Assembly (NCBI RefSeq): GCF_002849595.1
Contig: NZ_NRQR01000024.1
Location: 1-64,000 of the forward strand
Length of the DNA stretch: 64,000 nucleotides
Direction of reading: 5' to 3'
DNA from: Luteimonas rhizosphaerae
GTDB lineage: Bacteria; Pseudomonadota; Gammaproteobacteria; Xanthomonadales; Xanthomonadaceae
Position numbers and translations under genes: made by a program
The notes under the pieces: model-generated
What the model was told of the DNA's origin: nothing
What the model saw: only the letters and a program-made list of their open reading frames with translations
Database searches by the model: none
Part shown: piece after piece, positions 20,967 through 30,793 of the stretch
How positions within the stretch are numbered: position 1 is the stretch's first letter
Layout of the letters: every line of letters begins with the position of its first letter

Positions 20967-21719
20967 ATGAACACGTCTTCTTCCCGCATCGCCCTCGTCA
21001 CCGGCGCCACCCGTGGCATCGGCCTGGAAACCGTGCGCCAGCTGGCCGAAGCCGGCGTGCACACGCTGCTGGCCGGGCGCAACCGCGACCGCGCCGTCGC
21101 CGCCGCGTTGAAGCTGCAGGCCGAAGGCCTGCCGGTCGAAGCGATCGCGCTCGACGTCACCGATGCCGACAGCCTCGCCGAGGCCGCACGCAGCATCGAG
21201 CAGCGCCACGGTCGCCTCGACATCCTGGTCAACAACGCCGGCATCCAGATCGAGGATCCCCAGGCGGGCGTCGCCGGCCAGTCGATCGACACCTGGCGCA
21301 CGACCTTCGACACCAACCTGTTCGGCCTGATCGCCACCACCCAGGCCCTGTTGCCGCTGCTGCACAAGTCCGCGGCCGGCCGCATCGTCAACGTCTCCAG
21401 CCTGCTGGGGTCGCTGGCGCAGCATCAGCAGCCCGGATCGCCCATCTACGACATGAAGGGCATTCCCGCCTACAACGTGTCCAAGACCGCGGTGAACGCA
21501 TGGACCGTGCACCTGGCGCATGCGCTCCGGGACGACGGCATCAAGGTCAACACGATCCACCCGGGTTACGTCCGCACCGACATGAACAAGGCCGGCGACA
21601 CGCAGAACGGCGAACTCGAGATCGCCGACGGCGCGCGCACCAGCGTGAAGCTGGCGCTGATCGCGGACGACGGCCCGACCGGCGGCTACTTCTACCTCGA
21701 CGAGGTGCTGCCATGGTGA
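20967..21719 (+). CDS. Short-chain dehydrogenase/reductase, tandem copy 2
   Basis: 250 residues, paralogue of the preceding gene, with the same TGATRGIG, NNAG and YNVSK motifs. It differs mainly in the C-terminal substrate region (TIHPGYVRTDMNKAGDTQNG). The stop overlaps the start of the channel gene (ATGGTGA), so the channel would be translated by coupling. Near-identical 5' DNA with the first copy indicates a recent duplication or gene conversion. Confidence 0.9.
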   Translation: MNTSSSRIALVTGATRGIGLETVRQLAEAGVHTLLAGRNRDRAVAAALKLQAEGLPVEAIALDVTDADSLAEAARSIEQRHGRLDILVNNAGIQIEDPQAGVAGQSIDTWRTTFDTNLFGLIATTQALLPLLHKSAAGRIVNVSSLLGSLAQHQQPGSPIYDMKGIPAYNVSKTAVNAWTVHLAHALRDDGIKVNTIHPGYVRTDMNKAGDTQNGELEIADGARTSVKLALIADDGPTGGYFYLDEVLPW

Positions 21720-23141
21720 GCCGTCTCGCGATCACCGCGCTGGCGAGCGCCCTGCTCGCCGCCTGCGCGGTCGGCCCCGACCATGTGCGGCCTGCGATGC
21801 CGGTGCCGGCGACGTTCGCGTCGGAATCGACGGCCGCCACGTCGCAGGCCGGTGCGGACGGGCGATCCGCAGCTGACCGCGCTGGTGCAGACCGCACTGG
21901 TCGCCAACCACGACCTGCGCATCGCGTTGTCGCGCTACGACCAGGCGCGCGCGCTGCTGCGGCAGTCGCGCCTCGACGTGCTGCCGACCGTGACCGCACG
22001 CGGCGAGGGCGCGAGCACGCGCGCCAGCGCCGACCAGCTGCCCGGCGTGCCGCGCGCCGATCGCGACGGCGAGGGCTACAGCGCCGGCATCGACGCCAGC
22101 TGGGAACTCGACCTGTTCGGCCGCGTGCGCCGCGGCATCGAGGCCGATCGCGCCGATGCCGCCGCGACCGCGGATGCGTTGCGTGCGACCCAGGTCGCGA
22201 TCGTCGGCGAGGTCGCGACCGGTTATCTGCAGTTGCGCGGCCTGCAGGAACGCCTGCGCGTCGCCGAGGACAACGCCCGCACCCAGCGCGACACCCTGCG
22301 CCTGGTCGAGGCGCGCGCCGCCGCCGGCCAGGACAGCGCGTTCGACACCGCGCGTGCGCGTGCCCAGGTGGCGTCGACGTCTGCGCGCATTCCCGCGCTG
22401 CAGGCCGAGGTCACGGCGACGATGCATCGCCTCGCCGTGCTCACCGGGCGCACGCCGGACGCGCTGCTCGCCGAGCTGTCGCCGGTGCGCGCACTGCCGA
22501 CGGTGCCGGCGACGATCGATCCCGGGACGCCGGGCACGCTGCTGCGCCGTCGCCCGGACATCGCCGCGGCCGAGCAGCGGCTGCACGCCGCGACCGCGCG
22601 CGTCGGCGTCGCCACCGCCGACCTGTTCCCGCGTTTCACCCTCGGCGGACTGATCGGCAGCCAGGCGATCGACACCGGCGACCTGTTCTCGCGCGACAGC
22701 GAAACCCGCCTGGTCGCGCTCGGCATCGACTGGTCGTTCCTCGACATCGGCCGCGTCCGCGCCCGCATCGCCGCGCGCGACGCCGAAGCCGAAGGCGAGC
22801 TCGCGCGCTACCAGCAGACCGTGCTACTGGCGCTGGAGGATGCCGAGAACGCGCTGGTCCGCTTCGACCGTGCGCGCGAGGAGGACCGCCAGCTGGAAGA
22901 CGCGGCGATCGCCAGCGCGCGCGCCGCCGAGCTCGCGCGGCTGCGCTTCGACGCCGGCGCGACCGGTCTGCTCGACGTGCTCGACGCCGAACGCACCCGC
23001 CTGCAGGCGCAGGACGCGTTCGCCGACGGCCGCACCCGCAGCGCGACCGGCGCCGTCGCGGTCTACCGCGCGCTCGCCGGCGGCTGGCCGCAGACCCTGC
23101 CACAGCGCGAGGCACTGGGCTCGGCGGTGTCGCAACGCTGA
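21713..23141 (+). pseudogene. Outer-membrane efflux channel (OprN/NodT family), frameshifted
   Basis: The ATG at 21713 gives a proper lipoprotein signal (ASALLAACAVGPDHVRPA), then the frame runs into nonsense near 21860. From GDPQLTALVQTALVANHDLR on, the rest of the channel reads in the +1 frame to 23141, complete with the WELDLFGRVRRGIEADRA segment, RRRPDIAAAEQ and C-terminal helices. The W-x-x-F block that normally precedes GDPQL is missing, so a deletion of 3n+2 bases is likely. Either the channel is dead or the assembly dropped bases. Confidence 0.8.
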
Positions 23142-23314
23142 CGCGGATCGCTCGTGTGCCGCCGCGCGCAGGCCCGTACCGGATCGCGCGGCGTCGGCGG
23201 CGTGACCGGTCGATGGCTGCAGGGATCCGAGGACGGGTCGATGGCCCGCGGCGTGACCGCGGCAGACATCGTCCAACGCGGGAGATCGTGGCTCGCGTGC
23301 CTTCCCGGATCGGG

Positions 23315-23341
23315 CGGTCTGCCGCCTGCTCCGGCAGACCG
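23315..23341. terminator. Hairpin between convergent efflux and effector operons
   Basis: A perfect 10-bp stem CGGTCTGCCG / CGGCAGACCG with a 7-base loop lies between the channel gene (plus) and the DUF2235 gene (minus), 27 bases from the latter's stop. No T-run follows on either strand, so strength as an intrinsic terminator is uncertain. Confidence 0.4.
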
Positions 23342-23368
23342 TGGGACCGCGCTGTGCCCTGAAGCGCG

Positions 23369-24745
23369 TCAACGCTCCAGCTGGGGGGCTGGCATCTCCT
23401 GCGCGGGGTCCGGCGTGCGCAGCGCCGGATCGAAGGCATGCGGCGCCAGGCCGGCCCGCCCGGAGTCCAGCCAGCGCTGCCCGGCGGGGCCTTGCAGGCG
23501 TTCCCGGGCGATCTCGAGGACCGACGCACCATCGCCGTCACGCGCGGCGCCCAGCAGTCGATCGACGAAGACCCCGTCGTTCGCACTCGCGCGGTTACCG
23601 GGCACGGGGCCGATCTCGACCCGTTGCCAGGTCAGCGACGCGGCCATGGCCTCGTTGCGCGGCATCGCATCGCGGCAGTCGAGCTGGCACAGGATGGGCG
23701 GGGCGAGCAGATCGATCTGCTCGCGCTCGCCGGCGCGCTCGAACTTCGACGTGCCATACAGGCCCGCCAGGTGCTGCTCGGAGCGATGGACCACGTAGGC
23801 CTCCGGGTCGTGCGGGATCGACCGCTTCTCCAATGGCGATGGCGAGATCTGAGCGGCAATGTAATCAATCGCCAGATTGCCGCTCTGCACGGCCAGACCA
23901 TCGCGCTGATAACCACCACCGATGTCGCTATGCGCTCCTGCAACGACGACATTCAAGAAGCGGCCGTCCGCCGTCACGCCGGGATCGATGATCGACGTGC
24001 TCGGAAACGGGTTGCGGCGCTCGTCGGCCGCTGTAATCTGAAAACCGGAGACCACCGACGCCGCGAGACGCCGGTCGTGCTCGAGCGGCTTTCCCGTGCC
24101 AACCGGATCGAAGAGCACGACAGACTGGATCACGCGCCCAGGCGCCTGCAACGGCGGTTGCGGGTAGACGGCCTGCCCGATGATCTGGCCATCCTGATCG
24201 CGACGGACGTTGGCGCCTTCAGGATTCTGGATCCCCCGCGTTTCGACCATTCGCGTAAACCCAGCCGCTTGCTCGCCGCCGCGGCTGAAGCCCGTGACCA
24301 AGATGCGGATGTCCGCTGCAGGATCCTCCTTCAGCCAGCGATCGGCCCGGGTCACGAACTGCAGGTACATGTCTTCGAGCCGCGCTTGGTAACTTGCGCC
24401 TGTCGCCTTGTCGAGCGTGCGGCTCAGCCAGCGCTCCTGTGTGCCGGGCCCTTCGACGTAACCGGCTTCGATCGGCGTGTAGCCCAACTGATCGCTGTAA
24501 CGGGCTGCTACTTCGCGCAACTGGTCATCGAGAAGCGCGACATTGGTCATCTTGCCGGGATCCTGCTTGCTGTTTCCGGTTCCATCGAACGAGGCAATGA
24601 ACAACCTCTGTTCCGGGCGATCTAGATCCAGCAGCACCGGTGCCGAAAATGCAGCCAGCTGCTGCTCTGCAGCGGCATAACTCGCAAGTTGGGCCTCGGT
24701 CGCGACCTCGGCACGCACGCCATCTGGATTCCGATTGCCGCCCAT
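23369..24745 (-). CDS. DUF2235 / Tle1-like alpha/beta hydrolase, putative phospholipase effector
   Basis: 458 residues. FIASFDGTGN (51-58 region), the nucleophile elbow GFSRG with Ser154, and the acid-containing GAHSDIGGGY are the hallmarks of DUF2235, the fold of Tle1 type VI phospholipase effectors. No signal peptide is visible. The C-terminal 80 residues match no domain I know. AGGAGG lies 6 bases before the chosen ATG; a TTG 7 codons upstream lacks this. Codon GC is lower than in neighbours. No VgrG, PAAR or T6SS gene is nearby, so the secretion route is unknown. Confidence 0.75.
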   Translation of the reverse strand: MGGNRNPDGVRAEVATEAQLASYAAAEQQLAAFSAPVLLDLDRPEQRLFIASFDGTGNSKQDPGKMTNVALLDDQLREVAARYSDQLGYTPIEAGYVEGPGTQERWLSRTLDKATGASYQARLEDMYLQFVTRADRWLKEDPAADIRILVTGFSRGGEQAAGFTRMVETRGIQNPEGANVRRDQDGQIIGQAVYPQPPLQAPGRVIQSVVLFDPVGTGKPLEHDRRLAASVVSGFQITAADERRNPFPSTSIIDPGVTADGRFLNVVVAGAHSDIGGGYQRDGLAVQSGNLAIDYIAAQISPSPLEKRSIPHDPEAYVVHRSEQHLAGLYGTSKFERAGEREQIDLLAPPILCQLDCRDAMPRNEAMAASLTWQRVEIGPVPGNRASANDGVFVDRLLGAARDGDGASVLEIARERLQGPAGQRWLDSGRAGLAPHAFDPALRTPDPAQEMPAPQLER

Positions 24746-24777
24746 GTCCAACCTCCTGTCAGACAACTTTCAGTCGA

Positions 24778-25419
24778 TCAATAGGTCCTGCTCCAGACGA
24801 GCACCAGGTCGTCGCGATGGCCGCTGTAGACGTTGCCCGGAATCTGAAGTTCCTTGGTTGGAATGAAAGCTCGCATGTAGACACTGATCGTCCGGTCGTT
24901 CACTTCCATCACGATGTCCGGGTTTCCGATGGAAACGCCTTCCCGGATATCCTCGCGCGGCGTCTGGTGAACGATCAGCTCGTCCTTGAAGATCTCGCCA
25001 ATATCGACTTCCGCCTGGAGTGGCGTCCCGTCGCGGCTGCGCCATTTCACTTCGGCGGGCGGGGGGAAGTTCCTGATCGAGATGTGACCGGCGCCGGTAC
25101 TGGCGAATGCATTGGGGTGCACGTCTTCTCGTGCGGGTCTCGGGCCCCCTCGCGCACCGCCCCGCTCATGAAGACGCCCTGCGTAGAACACCGAGCATTC
25201 TTCAAGCGCGTACGTCGCGATGCCGAAATTGTGTCGCAGAAAACGCAGGGGCCAATCGGTCACGGTGTTGTGCGCGCCGGTGGGATTCGCCGGTGTCGGT
25301 TCGTTCGGTGTCATCGCCATCCCCTGGCATCCTGTGGCTGAGAGCGCGACTGCAACCGTCGCGAGTGCGAGCCGCCGCGCGGCGCCGCGAGGTCGACCGT
25401 TTTCCGTCCGCTGGACCAT
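24778..25419 (-). CDS. Putative lipoprotein, probable partner/immunity protein of the DUF2235 hydrolase
   Basis: 213 residues. A basic N-region, a hydrophobic core and ALSATGC give a lipoprotein-like signal (Cys about 31). The mature part (WPLRFLRHNFGIATYALEEC, HISIRNFPPPAEVKWRSRDG) resembles conserved proteins I recall next to DUF2235 hydrolases; the family name is not certain. It is upstream of the hydrolase, 32 bases apart, in one operon. A periplasmic lipoprotein is the expected place for immunity to a phospholipase. Other in-frame ATGs at 25434, 25464 and 25488 are possible; GGAG 9 bases before 25419 decided the start. Confidence 0.6.
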   Translation of the reverse strand: MVQRTENGRPRGAARRLALATVAVALSATGCQGMAMTPNEPTPANPTGAHNTVTDWPLRFLRHNFGIATYALEECSVFYAGRLHERGGARGGPRPAREDVHPNAFASTGAGHISIRNFPPPAEVKWRSRDGTPLQAEVDIGEIFKDELIVHQTPREDIREGVSIGNPDIVMEVNDRTISVYMRAFIPTKELQIPGNVYSGHRDDLVLVWSRTY

Positions 25420-25641
25420 CGCATCGAACTCCATGTTCCGGGCATGTCGCAGGTGTCCGAGCATGACAGTTCGCGCCCGGCTGTCCATCAGAGTTTTCCC
25501 TTCGCTGTCGCGCCGCGTCCACTGGCGGAGGGACGATTGCGCTCGCGACGTGTCTTGCGCCGACCGCACGGCGTTCTGCTCGCGGCCTCGCGACATTGAC
25601 CCCGGCCATACTCCCCGGCATCCCGCGCTGGAGGCCGCCAC

Positions 25642-26070
25642 ATGTCCCGATCCCTGGCTGCCGCGCTGCGCGACGGTCTTGCCCTGGCGCCTTTGCGCCG
25701 GGCGCGCATCGCCGGGCTGGCGTTCGTGTTCGTGTGGTTCTTCGTCGGTGGCCTCGCGCATTTCGTGCTGACCGAGGTCGAGATGCGGATCGTGCCGCCC
25801 TGGATGCCATGGCCGCGCGAGGCGGTGCTGGTCAGTGGCGTGTTCGAGCTGCTCGGTGCCGCCGGCCTGCTGTGGCATCGCACGCGACGCGCGGCCGGCG
25901 TAGGCCTGTGCCTGCTGACGCTGGCGGTGACGCCGGCGCATGTCCACATGCTGCAGCGGCCGGAGCTGTTCGACGTGCCGCTGTGGGCGTTGTGGCTGCG
26001 GTTACCGGTGCAGGTCGCGCTGCTGGCGCTGATCGTCTGGAGCACGCCGCCGCCGCGAGCCCGCGTCTGA
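25642..26070 (+). CDS. Four-helix membrane protein, DoxX-like
   Basis: 142 residues with four hydrophobic segments (about 24-46, 60-80, 86-104 and 117-137) and the pattern FELLGAAGLLWHRTRRAAGVGL seen in DoxX/MauE-like inner-membrane proteins. The family has been tied to quinone-linked or thiol redox processes, but no specific role is known here. It stands alone, with no cotranscribed neighbour on its strand. Confidence 0.7.
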   Translation: MSRSLAAALRDGLALAPLRRARIAGLAFVFVWFFVGGLAHFVLTEVEMRIVPPWMPWPREAVLVSGVFELLGAAGLLWHRTRRAAGVGLCLLTLAVTPAHVHMLQRPELFDVPLWALWLRLPVQVALLALIVWSTPPPRARV

Positions 26071-26357
26071 TTGCGAGGGGCGCGTATGCCGGTTGCGATG
26101 GTGTGGGCGACCACACGACGTGGCCAGGCGCGGCCGCACCTGCGCGAGCGCGAGGCCGGCGGCAGGAAAGCCCCACGTCCTTCGACGGGCAGGCATGACA
26201 CGCGCGACCAGGGCAGATGGCCGGGCGCCCGACGCAGGTGGCCCGGGTCCGGTTCCCGGCAGCGCGCACGTCCATCGCACGCGCCGCGTCGACGCCAGTC
26301 TGGAACACCCTCGCCCGCCCGCAGGCGAGCGAGGACGTCCGCGCCTGTCGCGACGGC

Positions 26358-28219
26358 TCAGCCGGCGGCCAGCAGCCGGTTCATGCGCTGCACGAAGGCG
26401 GCCGGATCGGGCAACGGCGCACCGGCGGCGATCTCGGCCTGTTCCAGCAGCAGCGTCGCGAGATCGGTCGCCCGGGCGTCGTCGGTCTCGGCCGCCACGC
26501 GCTGCAGCAGGGCGTGCGCGGGATTGATCTCCAGCGTCGGCTTGCTCTCGGGCACGTCCTGCCCCGCTTCGCGCAGCAGGCGCGCGAGATGCCGGTCAGA
26601 CGCGCGGAGACCCGCACGTCGCCGACGCGGTCGCCGAGCAGGGACTTGATCCGCTCGACCAGCGGCGCGGCATCCTTCGAGGCTTCCGCCTGTTTCGCCT
26701 TGTCGGCCTCGTCGAGCGGCAGCTCGCCCTTCGCGACGTTCTTCAGCGACTTGCCCGCGTACTCGTGCAGGCTGCCGAGCATCCACTCGTCGATGCGGTC
26801 CGACATCAGCAGCACTTCGATGTCCTTGGCGCGGAACGCCTCGAGCTGCGGGCTGCCGGCGGCGGCGTTGTAGCCGTCTGCGGTGATGTACCAGACGGTG
26901 TCCTGGCCGACGGCCATGCGGCCCACGTAATCGTCGAGCGACACGGTCTGCGCGGCGCCCTCGCCCTTCGTCGAGGCGAAACGCAGCAGCTTGGCGATGC
27001 GTTCGCGGTTCGACGGATCCTCGCCGATGCCTTCCTTCAGCGTGTTGCCGAACGCCTTGTAGAACGCGGCGAACTTCGCCGGCTCGTCGCGCGACAGCTT
27101 TTCGATGAGGTCGAGCACGCGCTTCACGCAGGCGCCCTTGATGCGGTCGAGCTGGCGGTTGTGCTGCAGCAGTTCGCGGCTGACGTTGAGCGGCAGGTCG
27201 TCGGCATCGACGACGCCGCGCACGAAGCGCAGGTAATTCGGCAGCAGTTCCTCGGCCGCGTCCATGACGAAGACGCGCTTGATGTAGAGCTTCAGGCCCT
27301 TGCGTTCGTCGCGGCCGCCCATCATCAGGTCGAACGGCGGCTTCTCGGGCAGGTACAGCAGCGTCGTGAAGCTCTGGCTGCCTTCGACGCGGTTGTGTGT
27401 CCACGCCGCGGCGTCGTTGAAGTCGTGGCCCAGCGCCTTGTAGAACGACTGGTATTCCGCGTCGCTGATCTCGGACTTCGGCCGCGTCCACAACGCGGAC
27501 GCATCGTTGACGGTCTCCCACGCCGGCGCGGCATCGGCAGGCGCGTCGGTTTCGCTGTCGTCGGCAGGCGCCGGTGTGTCGGCGGGCATGCGGATCGGGA
27601 ACGCGACGTGGTCGGAGTACTTGCCGATCAGCGAGCGCAGCGTCCAGTCGGCGAGGAACTCGTCCTCGTCGGGCTTGAGGTGCAGCACGACGGTGGTGCC
27701 GCGCTCGGGCAGTTCGACGGTGTCGAGCGAATACTCGCCGCGACCGTCGCTTTCCCACTTCACGCCCTCGGCGGCCGGCGCATCGGCGCGGCGCGTCAGC
27801 ACGGTCACGCGCTCGGCGACGACGAAGGCCGAATAGAAGCCGACGCCGAACTGGCCGATCAGGCGCGCGTCGGCCTTCTGCTCGCCGCTCATCGCCTCGA
27901 GGAAGCGGCGCGTGCCGGAGCTGGCGATCGTGCCGATGTTGGCGACCACCTCGTCGCGGGTCATGCCGATGCCGGAATCGCGGATGGTGATGGTGCGCGC
28001 GTCCTTGTCGGCCGACACGTCGATCTGCAGCGCGCCGTCGCCGGCCAGCAGGTCCGGATTCGCGATCGCCTCGAAGCGCAGCTTGTCGCAGGCATCGGAC
28101 GCATTGGAGATCAGCTCGCGCAGGAAGATCTCCTTGTGCGAGTACAGCGAGTGCGTGACCAGGTGCAGGACCTGGGCGACTTCGGCTTCGAACTTGCGGG
28201 TTTCGGCGGGTGCGGTCAT
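26358..28219 (-). pseudogene. htpG: HSP90-family chaperone HtpG, frameshifted near the C-terminus
   Basis: The frame from ATG 28219 encodes a normal HtpG: ATP-lid motifs ELISNASDACDKLR, DSGIGMTRDE, IGQFGVGFYSAF, and a middle domain through LGDRVGDVRVSARLT. At about 26590-26595 it jumps to the frame HLARLLREAGQDVPESKPTLE that finishes the dimerisation domain at 26358 (MNRLLAAG). Relative to E. coli some 14-16 residues (the DTPA...DEMS block) are missing at the junction, consistent with a 3n+1 deletion. If real, the product has a scrambled C-terminus and probably cannot dimerise. Confidence 0.88.
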
Positions 28220-28329
28220 TGCGTGCGGCTTCCGTGTGGATGTGGTGCGAGCCGGGGATATTGGTGTCGCCGGCCGGGAATCAAGGCGGCGGCCATGCGC
28301 CCGTATCGGGCCGCAAGTGGTCCCTCCCG

Positions 28330-28352
28330 GTAGGAGCGCGCTTGCGCGCGAG
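28330..28352. repeat. REP-like hairpin
   Basis: GTAGGAGCGCGCTTGCGCGC and the following bases form the GTAG-tetranucleotide plus GCGCGC-TT-GCGCGC hairpin typical of REP sequences in Xanthomonas, Stenotrophomonas and relatives. Only one copy is seen here, between htpG and the AraC gene. Confidence 0.65.
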
Positions 28353-28459
28353 CGGGGCGTCTGGCGCACCGGGTGTCCGCGACCGTCGCGTCTCGCGCTT
28401 TGGGAATCCCTCGAACAACCCGCGCGCGCGAAGACGCTTCGACCAGGATCGCGTCGCGA

Positions 28460-29353
28460 TCAGGATGCGGGGGCCTGCGCGCCGCGCAGCTGGCCGACGT
28501 CGCGGGCGGGCGGGGCGCCGAAGCAGCGCGCGTAGTCGCGGCTGAACTGCGAGGGGCTTTCGTAACCGACCCGGAAGCCCGCCGTCGCGGCATCGCAGCC
28601 TTCGCCGAGCATGAGGCTGCGCGCGGCCTGCAGGCGCAGCTGGTTGCGGTACTGCAGCGGCGACATCGTGGTGACGTCGCGGAAATGCTGGTGGAAGGTC
28701 GACGGGCTCATCCGCGCCGCGTCGGCCAGCGTGCGCACGCTGCAGGGCGACGCGTAATGGGTCTTCAGCCAGGCGATCGCATGGCCGACCCGCGCCAGCC
28801 GGCTGTCGCCGCTGGCGATGCGGCGCAGGGTCGCGGCCTGGTCGCCGCGCAGCAGCCGGTAGAGGATCTCGCGCTCGGCCAGCGGCGCCAGCGCGTCGAT
28901 GTCCTCGGGCGTGTCGAGCAGGCGCAGCAGGCGCGTTGCGGCGTCGAGCAGGCCCGGTGTCATCCGCCCCAGCACCAGCCCGGGGCCCGCGTCCGGCGCG
29001 TCGGCCAGGCCCCCCATCTGCAGCAGCAGCTCGCCGAGCAGTCCGGGATCGAATACGAGCTGCATCGACAGATAGGGCGCCGCCTCGCTCGCGGTGACCA
29101 CGGTGCCGATGACCGGCAGCTCGACGGCGCAGACCAGATAGGTCGCCGGCTCGTAGACGAGGGCGCGATCGCCGAGCACGACCTGCTTGCGGCCCTGCGC
29201 CACCAGGCACAGCGAGGCCTCGTAGACCGCGTGCACCGGCGTCGTCGGCGCGGCGGATCGTATCAGCGTGACCCGCGGCAGGCGGCTGGGCTGCAGCCCG
29301 TCGCCACGGGTGTGGCGGTCGATCAGGGACGCGAGTTCGGACGAATCGGCCAT
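28460..29353 (-). CDS. AraC-family transcriptional regulator
   Basis: 297 residues. An N-terminal AraC cupin of the AraC_N type (VYEASLCLVAQGRKQVVLGD) is followed by two C-terminal HTHs (CSVRTLADAARMSPSTFHQHF and GYESPSQFSRDYARCFG). The start MADSSELASLIDRH was chosen because upstream residues are in the divergent promoter. It faces the SDR at 29512, and this AraC-SDR arrangement usually means local control of the reductase. Confidence 0.9.
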   Translation of the reverse strand: MADSSELASLIDRHTRGDGLQPSRLPRVTLIRSAAPTTPVHAVYEASLCLVAQGRKQVVLGDRALVYEPATYLVCAVELPVIGTVVTASEAAPYLSMQLVFDPGLLGELLLQMGGLADAPDAGPGLVLGRMTPGLLDAATRLLRLLDTPEDIDALAPLAEREILYRLLRGDQAATLRRIASGDSRLARVGHAIAWLKTHYASPCSVRTLADAARMSPSTFHQHFRDVTTMSPLQYRNQLRLQAARSLMLGEGCDAATAGFRVGYESPSQFSRDYARCFGAPPARDVGQLRGAQAPAS

Positions 29354-29511
29354 GGCCGCGTTGTCCCACGCCGGCGCCGGTGCCGCAAGGGCCGGCGGCC
29401 GGATCCGGAGGATCGTGCAAGGACCCCGGCCGCCTGTGCTACCGGCGGCGCTTCGCGCGGTGGGACCGTGACCCCACGCCGGATGTCGGCATGCCACCCC
29501 AGGAGACGCCC

Positions 29512-30249
29512 ATGACTTCCCCCCTCGCAGACCGGATCGTCCTCATCACCGGCGCCAGCAGCGGCATCGGCGCCGCGGCCGCGCGCCTGCTCGCCGCGGC
29601 CGGCGCCACGGTCGTGCTCGGTGCGCGGCGCCGCGACCGGCTCGATGCGCTGGTCGCCGAGATCACCGCGGCCGGCGGCACCGCCCGGGCGCACACGCTC
29701 GACGTGACCCGCCGCGACGACGTGCAGGCCTTCGTCGATGCCGCGACCGCCGACTTCGGCCGCGTCGACGTCATCGTCAACAACGCCGGCGTCATGCCGC
29801 TGTCGGCGCTGTCGGCCGGCAAGGTCGACGAATGGGACCGGATGGTCGACGTCAACATCAAGGGCGTGCTGTACGGCATCGCCGCGGCGCTGCCCGGCAT
29901 GCGGGCGCGCGGCAGCGGTCACGTCATCAACGTCGCCTCGACCGGCGGCCACGCGGTGTCGCCCACGGCGGCCGTCTACTGCGCGACCAAGTACGCGGTG
30001 CGGGCGATTTCCGAAGGCCTGCGCCAGGAAGAGGACCGGGTGCGGGTGACGATCATCTCGCCCGGCGTCACCGAATCCGAACTCGCCGACAGCATCACCG
30101 ACCCGGCCGCGCGCGACGGCATGCAGACCTACCGGCGCACGGTCATCGGCGCCGACGCGGTGGCGCGCGCGATCCGTTTCGCGATCGAGCAGCCCGAGGA
30201 CGTCGACACCAGCGAGATCATCATCCGGCCGACGGCGGTGGCGTGGTGA
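29512..30249 (+). CDS. Short-chain dehydrogenase/reductase
   Basis: 245 residues; TGASSGIG at 15-22, NNAGVMP, and YCATKYAV as the YxxxK active site make this a classical SDR of the YdfG-like oxidoreductase group. AGGAG lies 7 bases before the ATG. Its TGA overlaps the GTG start of the next gene, so the two are coupled, and an AraC regulator faces it. Confidence 0.9.
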   Translation: MTSPLADRIVLITGASSGIGAAAARLLAAAGATVVLGARRRDRLDALVAEITAAGGTARAHTLDVTRRDDVQAFVDAATADFGRVDVIVNNAGVMPLSALSAGKVDEWDRMVDVNIKGVLYGIAAALPGMRARGSGHVINVASTGGHAVSPTAAVYCATKYAVRAISEGLRQEEDRVRVTIISPGVTESELADSITDPAARDGMQTYRRTVIGADAVARAIRFAIEQPEDVDTSEIIIRPTAVAW

Positions 30250-30668
30250 GCGGCGCGACGCGCACGCGCCCCGACGCGCCCGCCGCGCCGCAGGGCGCGG
30301 GCCTGTCGGCGCATCTGGTCGGCGCGCTCGGGATGACCGGGGCACTGCTGCTGCAGGCCGGGACCGGTGCGGCGCAGACGCCGCCGGCGTCGCCGGCCGC
30401 GGCGCAGGCCGCCCCGCCCGAGACGGCCTCGCACCCCTATGTGGGCATGTGGGTCACCGCCGACGGCAGGATCCGCCACGCGTTGTTGCCGAACGGGCGC
30501 TACGACGAAGCGCGCGGCCATCGCGAGAGCGCGTATCGCGGCCGCTACGTCGTCGACGGCAACGCGATCGATTACGTCGACGATACCGGCTTCACCGCCG
30601 ACGGCGTGTTCGTCGACGAGAACACCCTGCACCACGGCGGCATGGTGCTGTTCCGCCGCTCGCCCTGA
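30246..30668 (+). CDS. Atu4866-domain small protein
   Basis: 140 residues from a GTG that overlaps the SDR stop (GTGGTGA); a GTG one codon earlier is equivalent. An N-terminal hydrophobic stretch ends near GTGAAQTP, perhaps a signal. The mature part HPYVGMWVTADGRIRHALLPNGRYDE and YVDDTGFTADG matches the Atu4866 beta-barrel fold, often found next to or fused with SDR genes. Function unknown; a ligand-binding role beside the reductase is inferred. Confidence 0.75.
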   Translation: MSGATRTRPDAPAAPQGAGLSAHLVGALGMTGALLLQAGTGAAQTPPASPAAAQAAPPETASHPYVGMWVTADGRIRHALLPNGRYDEARGHRESAYRGRYVVDGNAIDYVDDTGFTADGVFVDENTLHHGGMVLFRRSP

Positions 30669-30793
30669 CGGCACGCGCGCGGCCGGTCTCGTCCGATCGA
30701 CGGCCGGCCGTGCGGTCGCTGCATACCGATCACCGGTTCCTGCGTCTCGCCCTGGAACCAGTTTCCTTCCCTTCGTCTCGATGGAGTTGTCCG

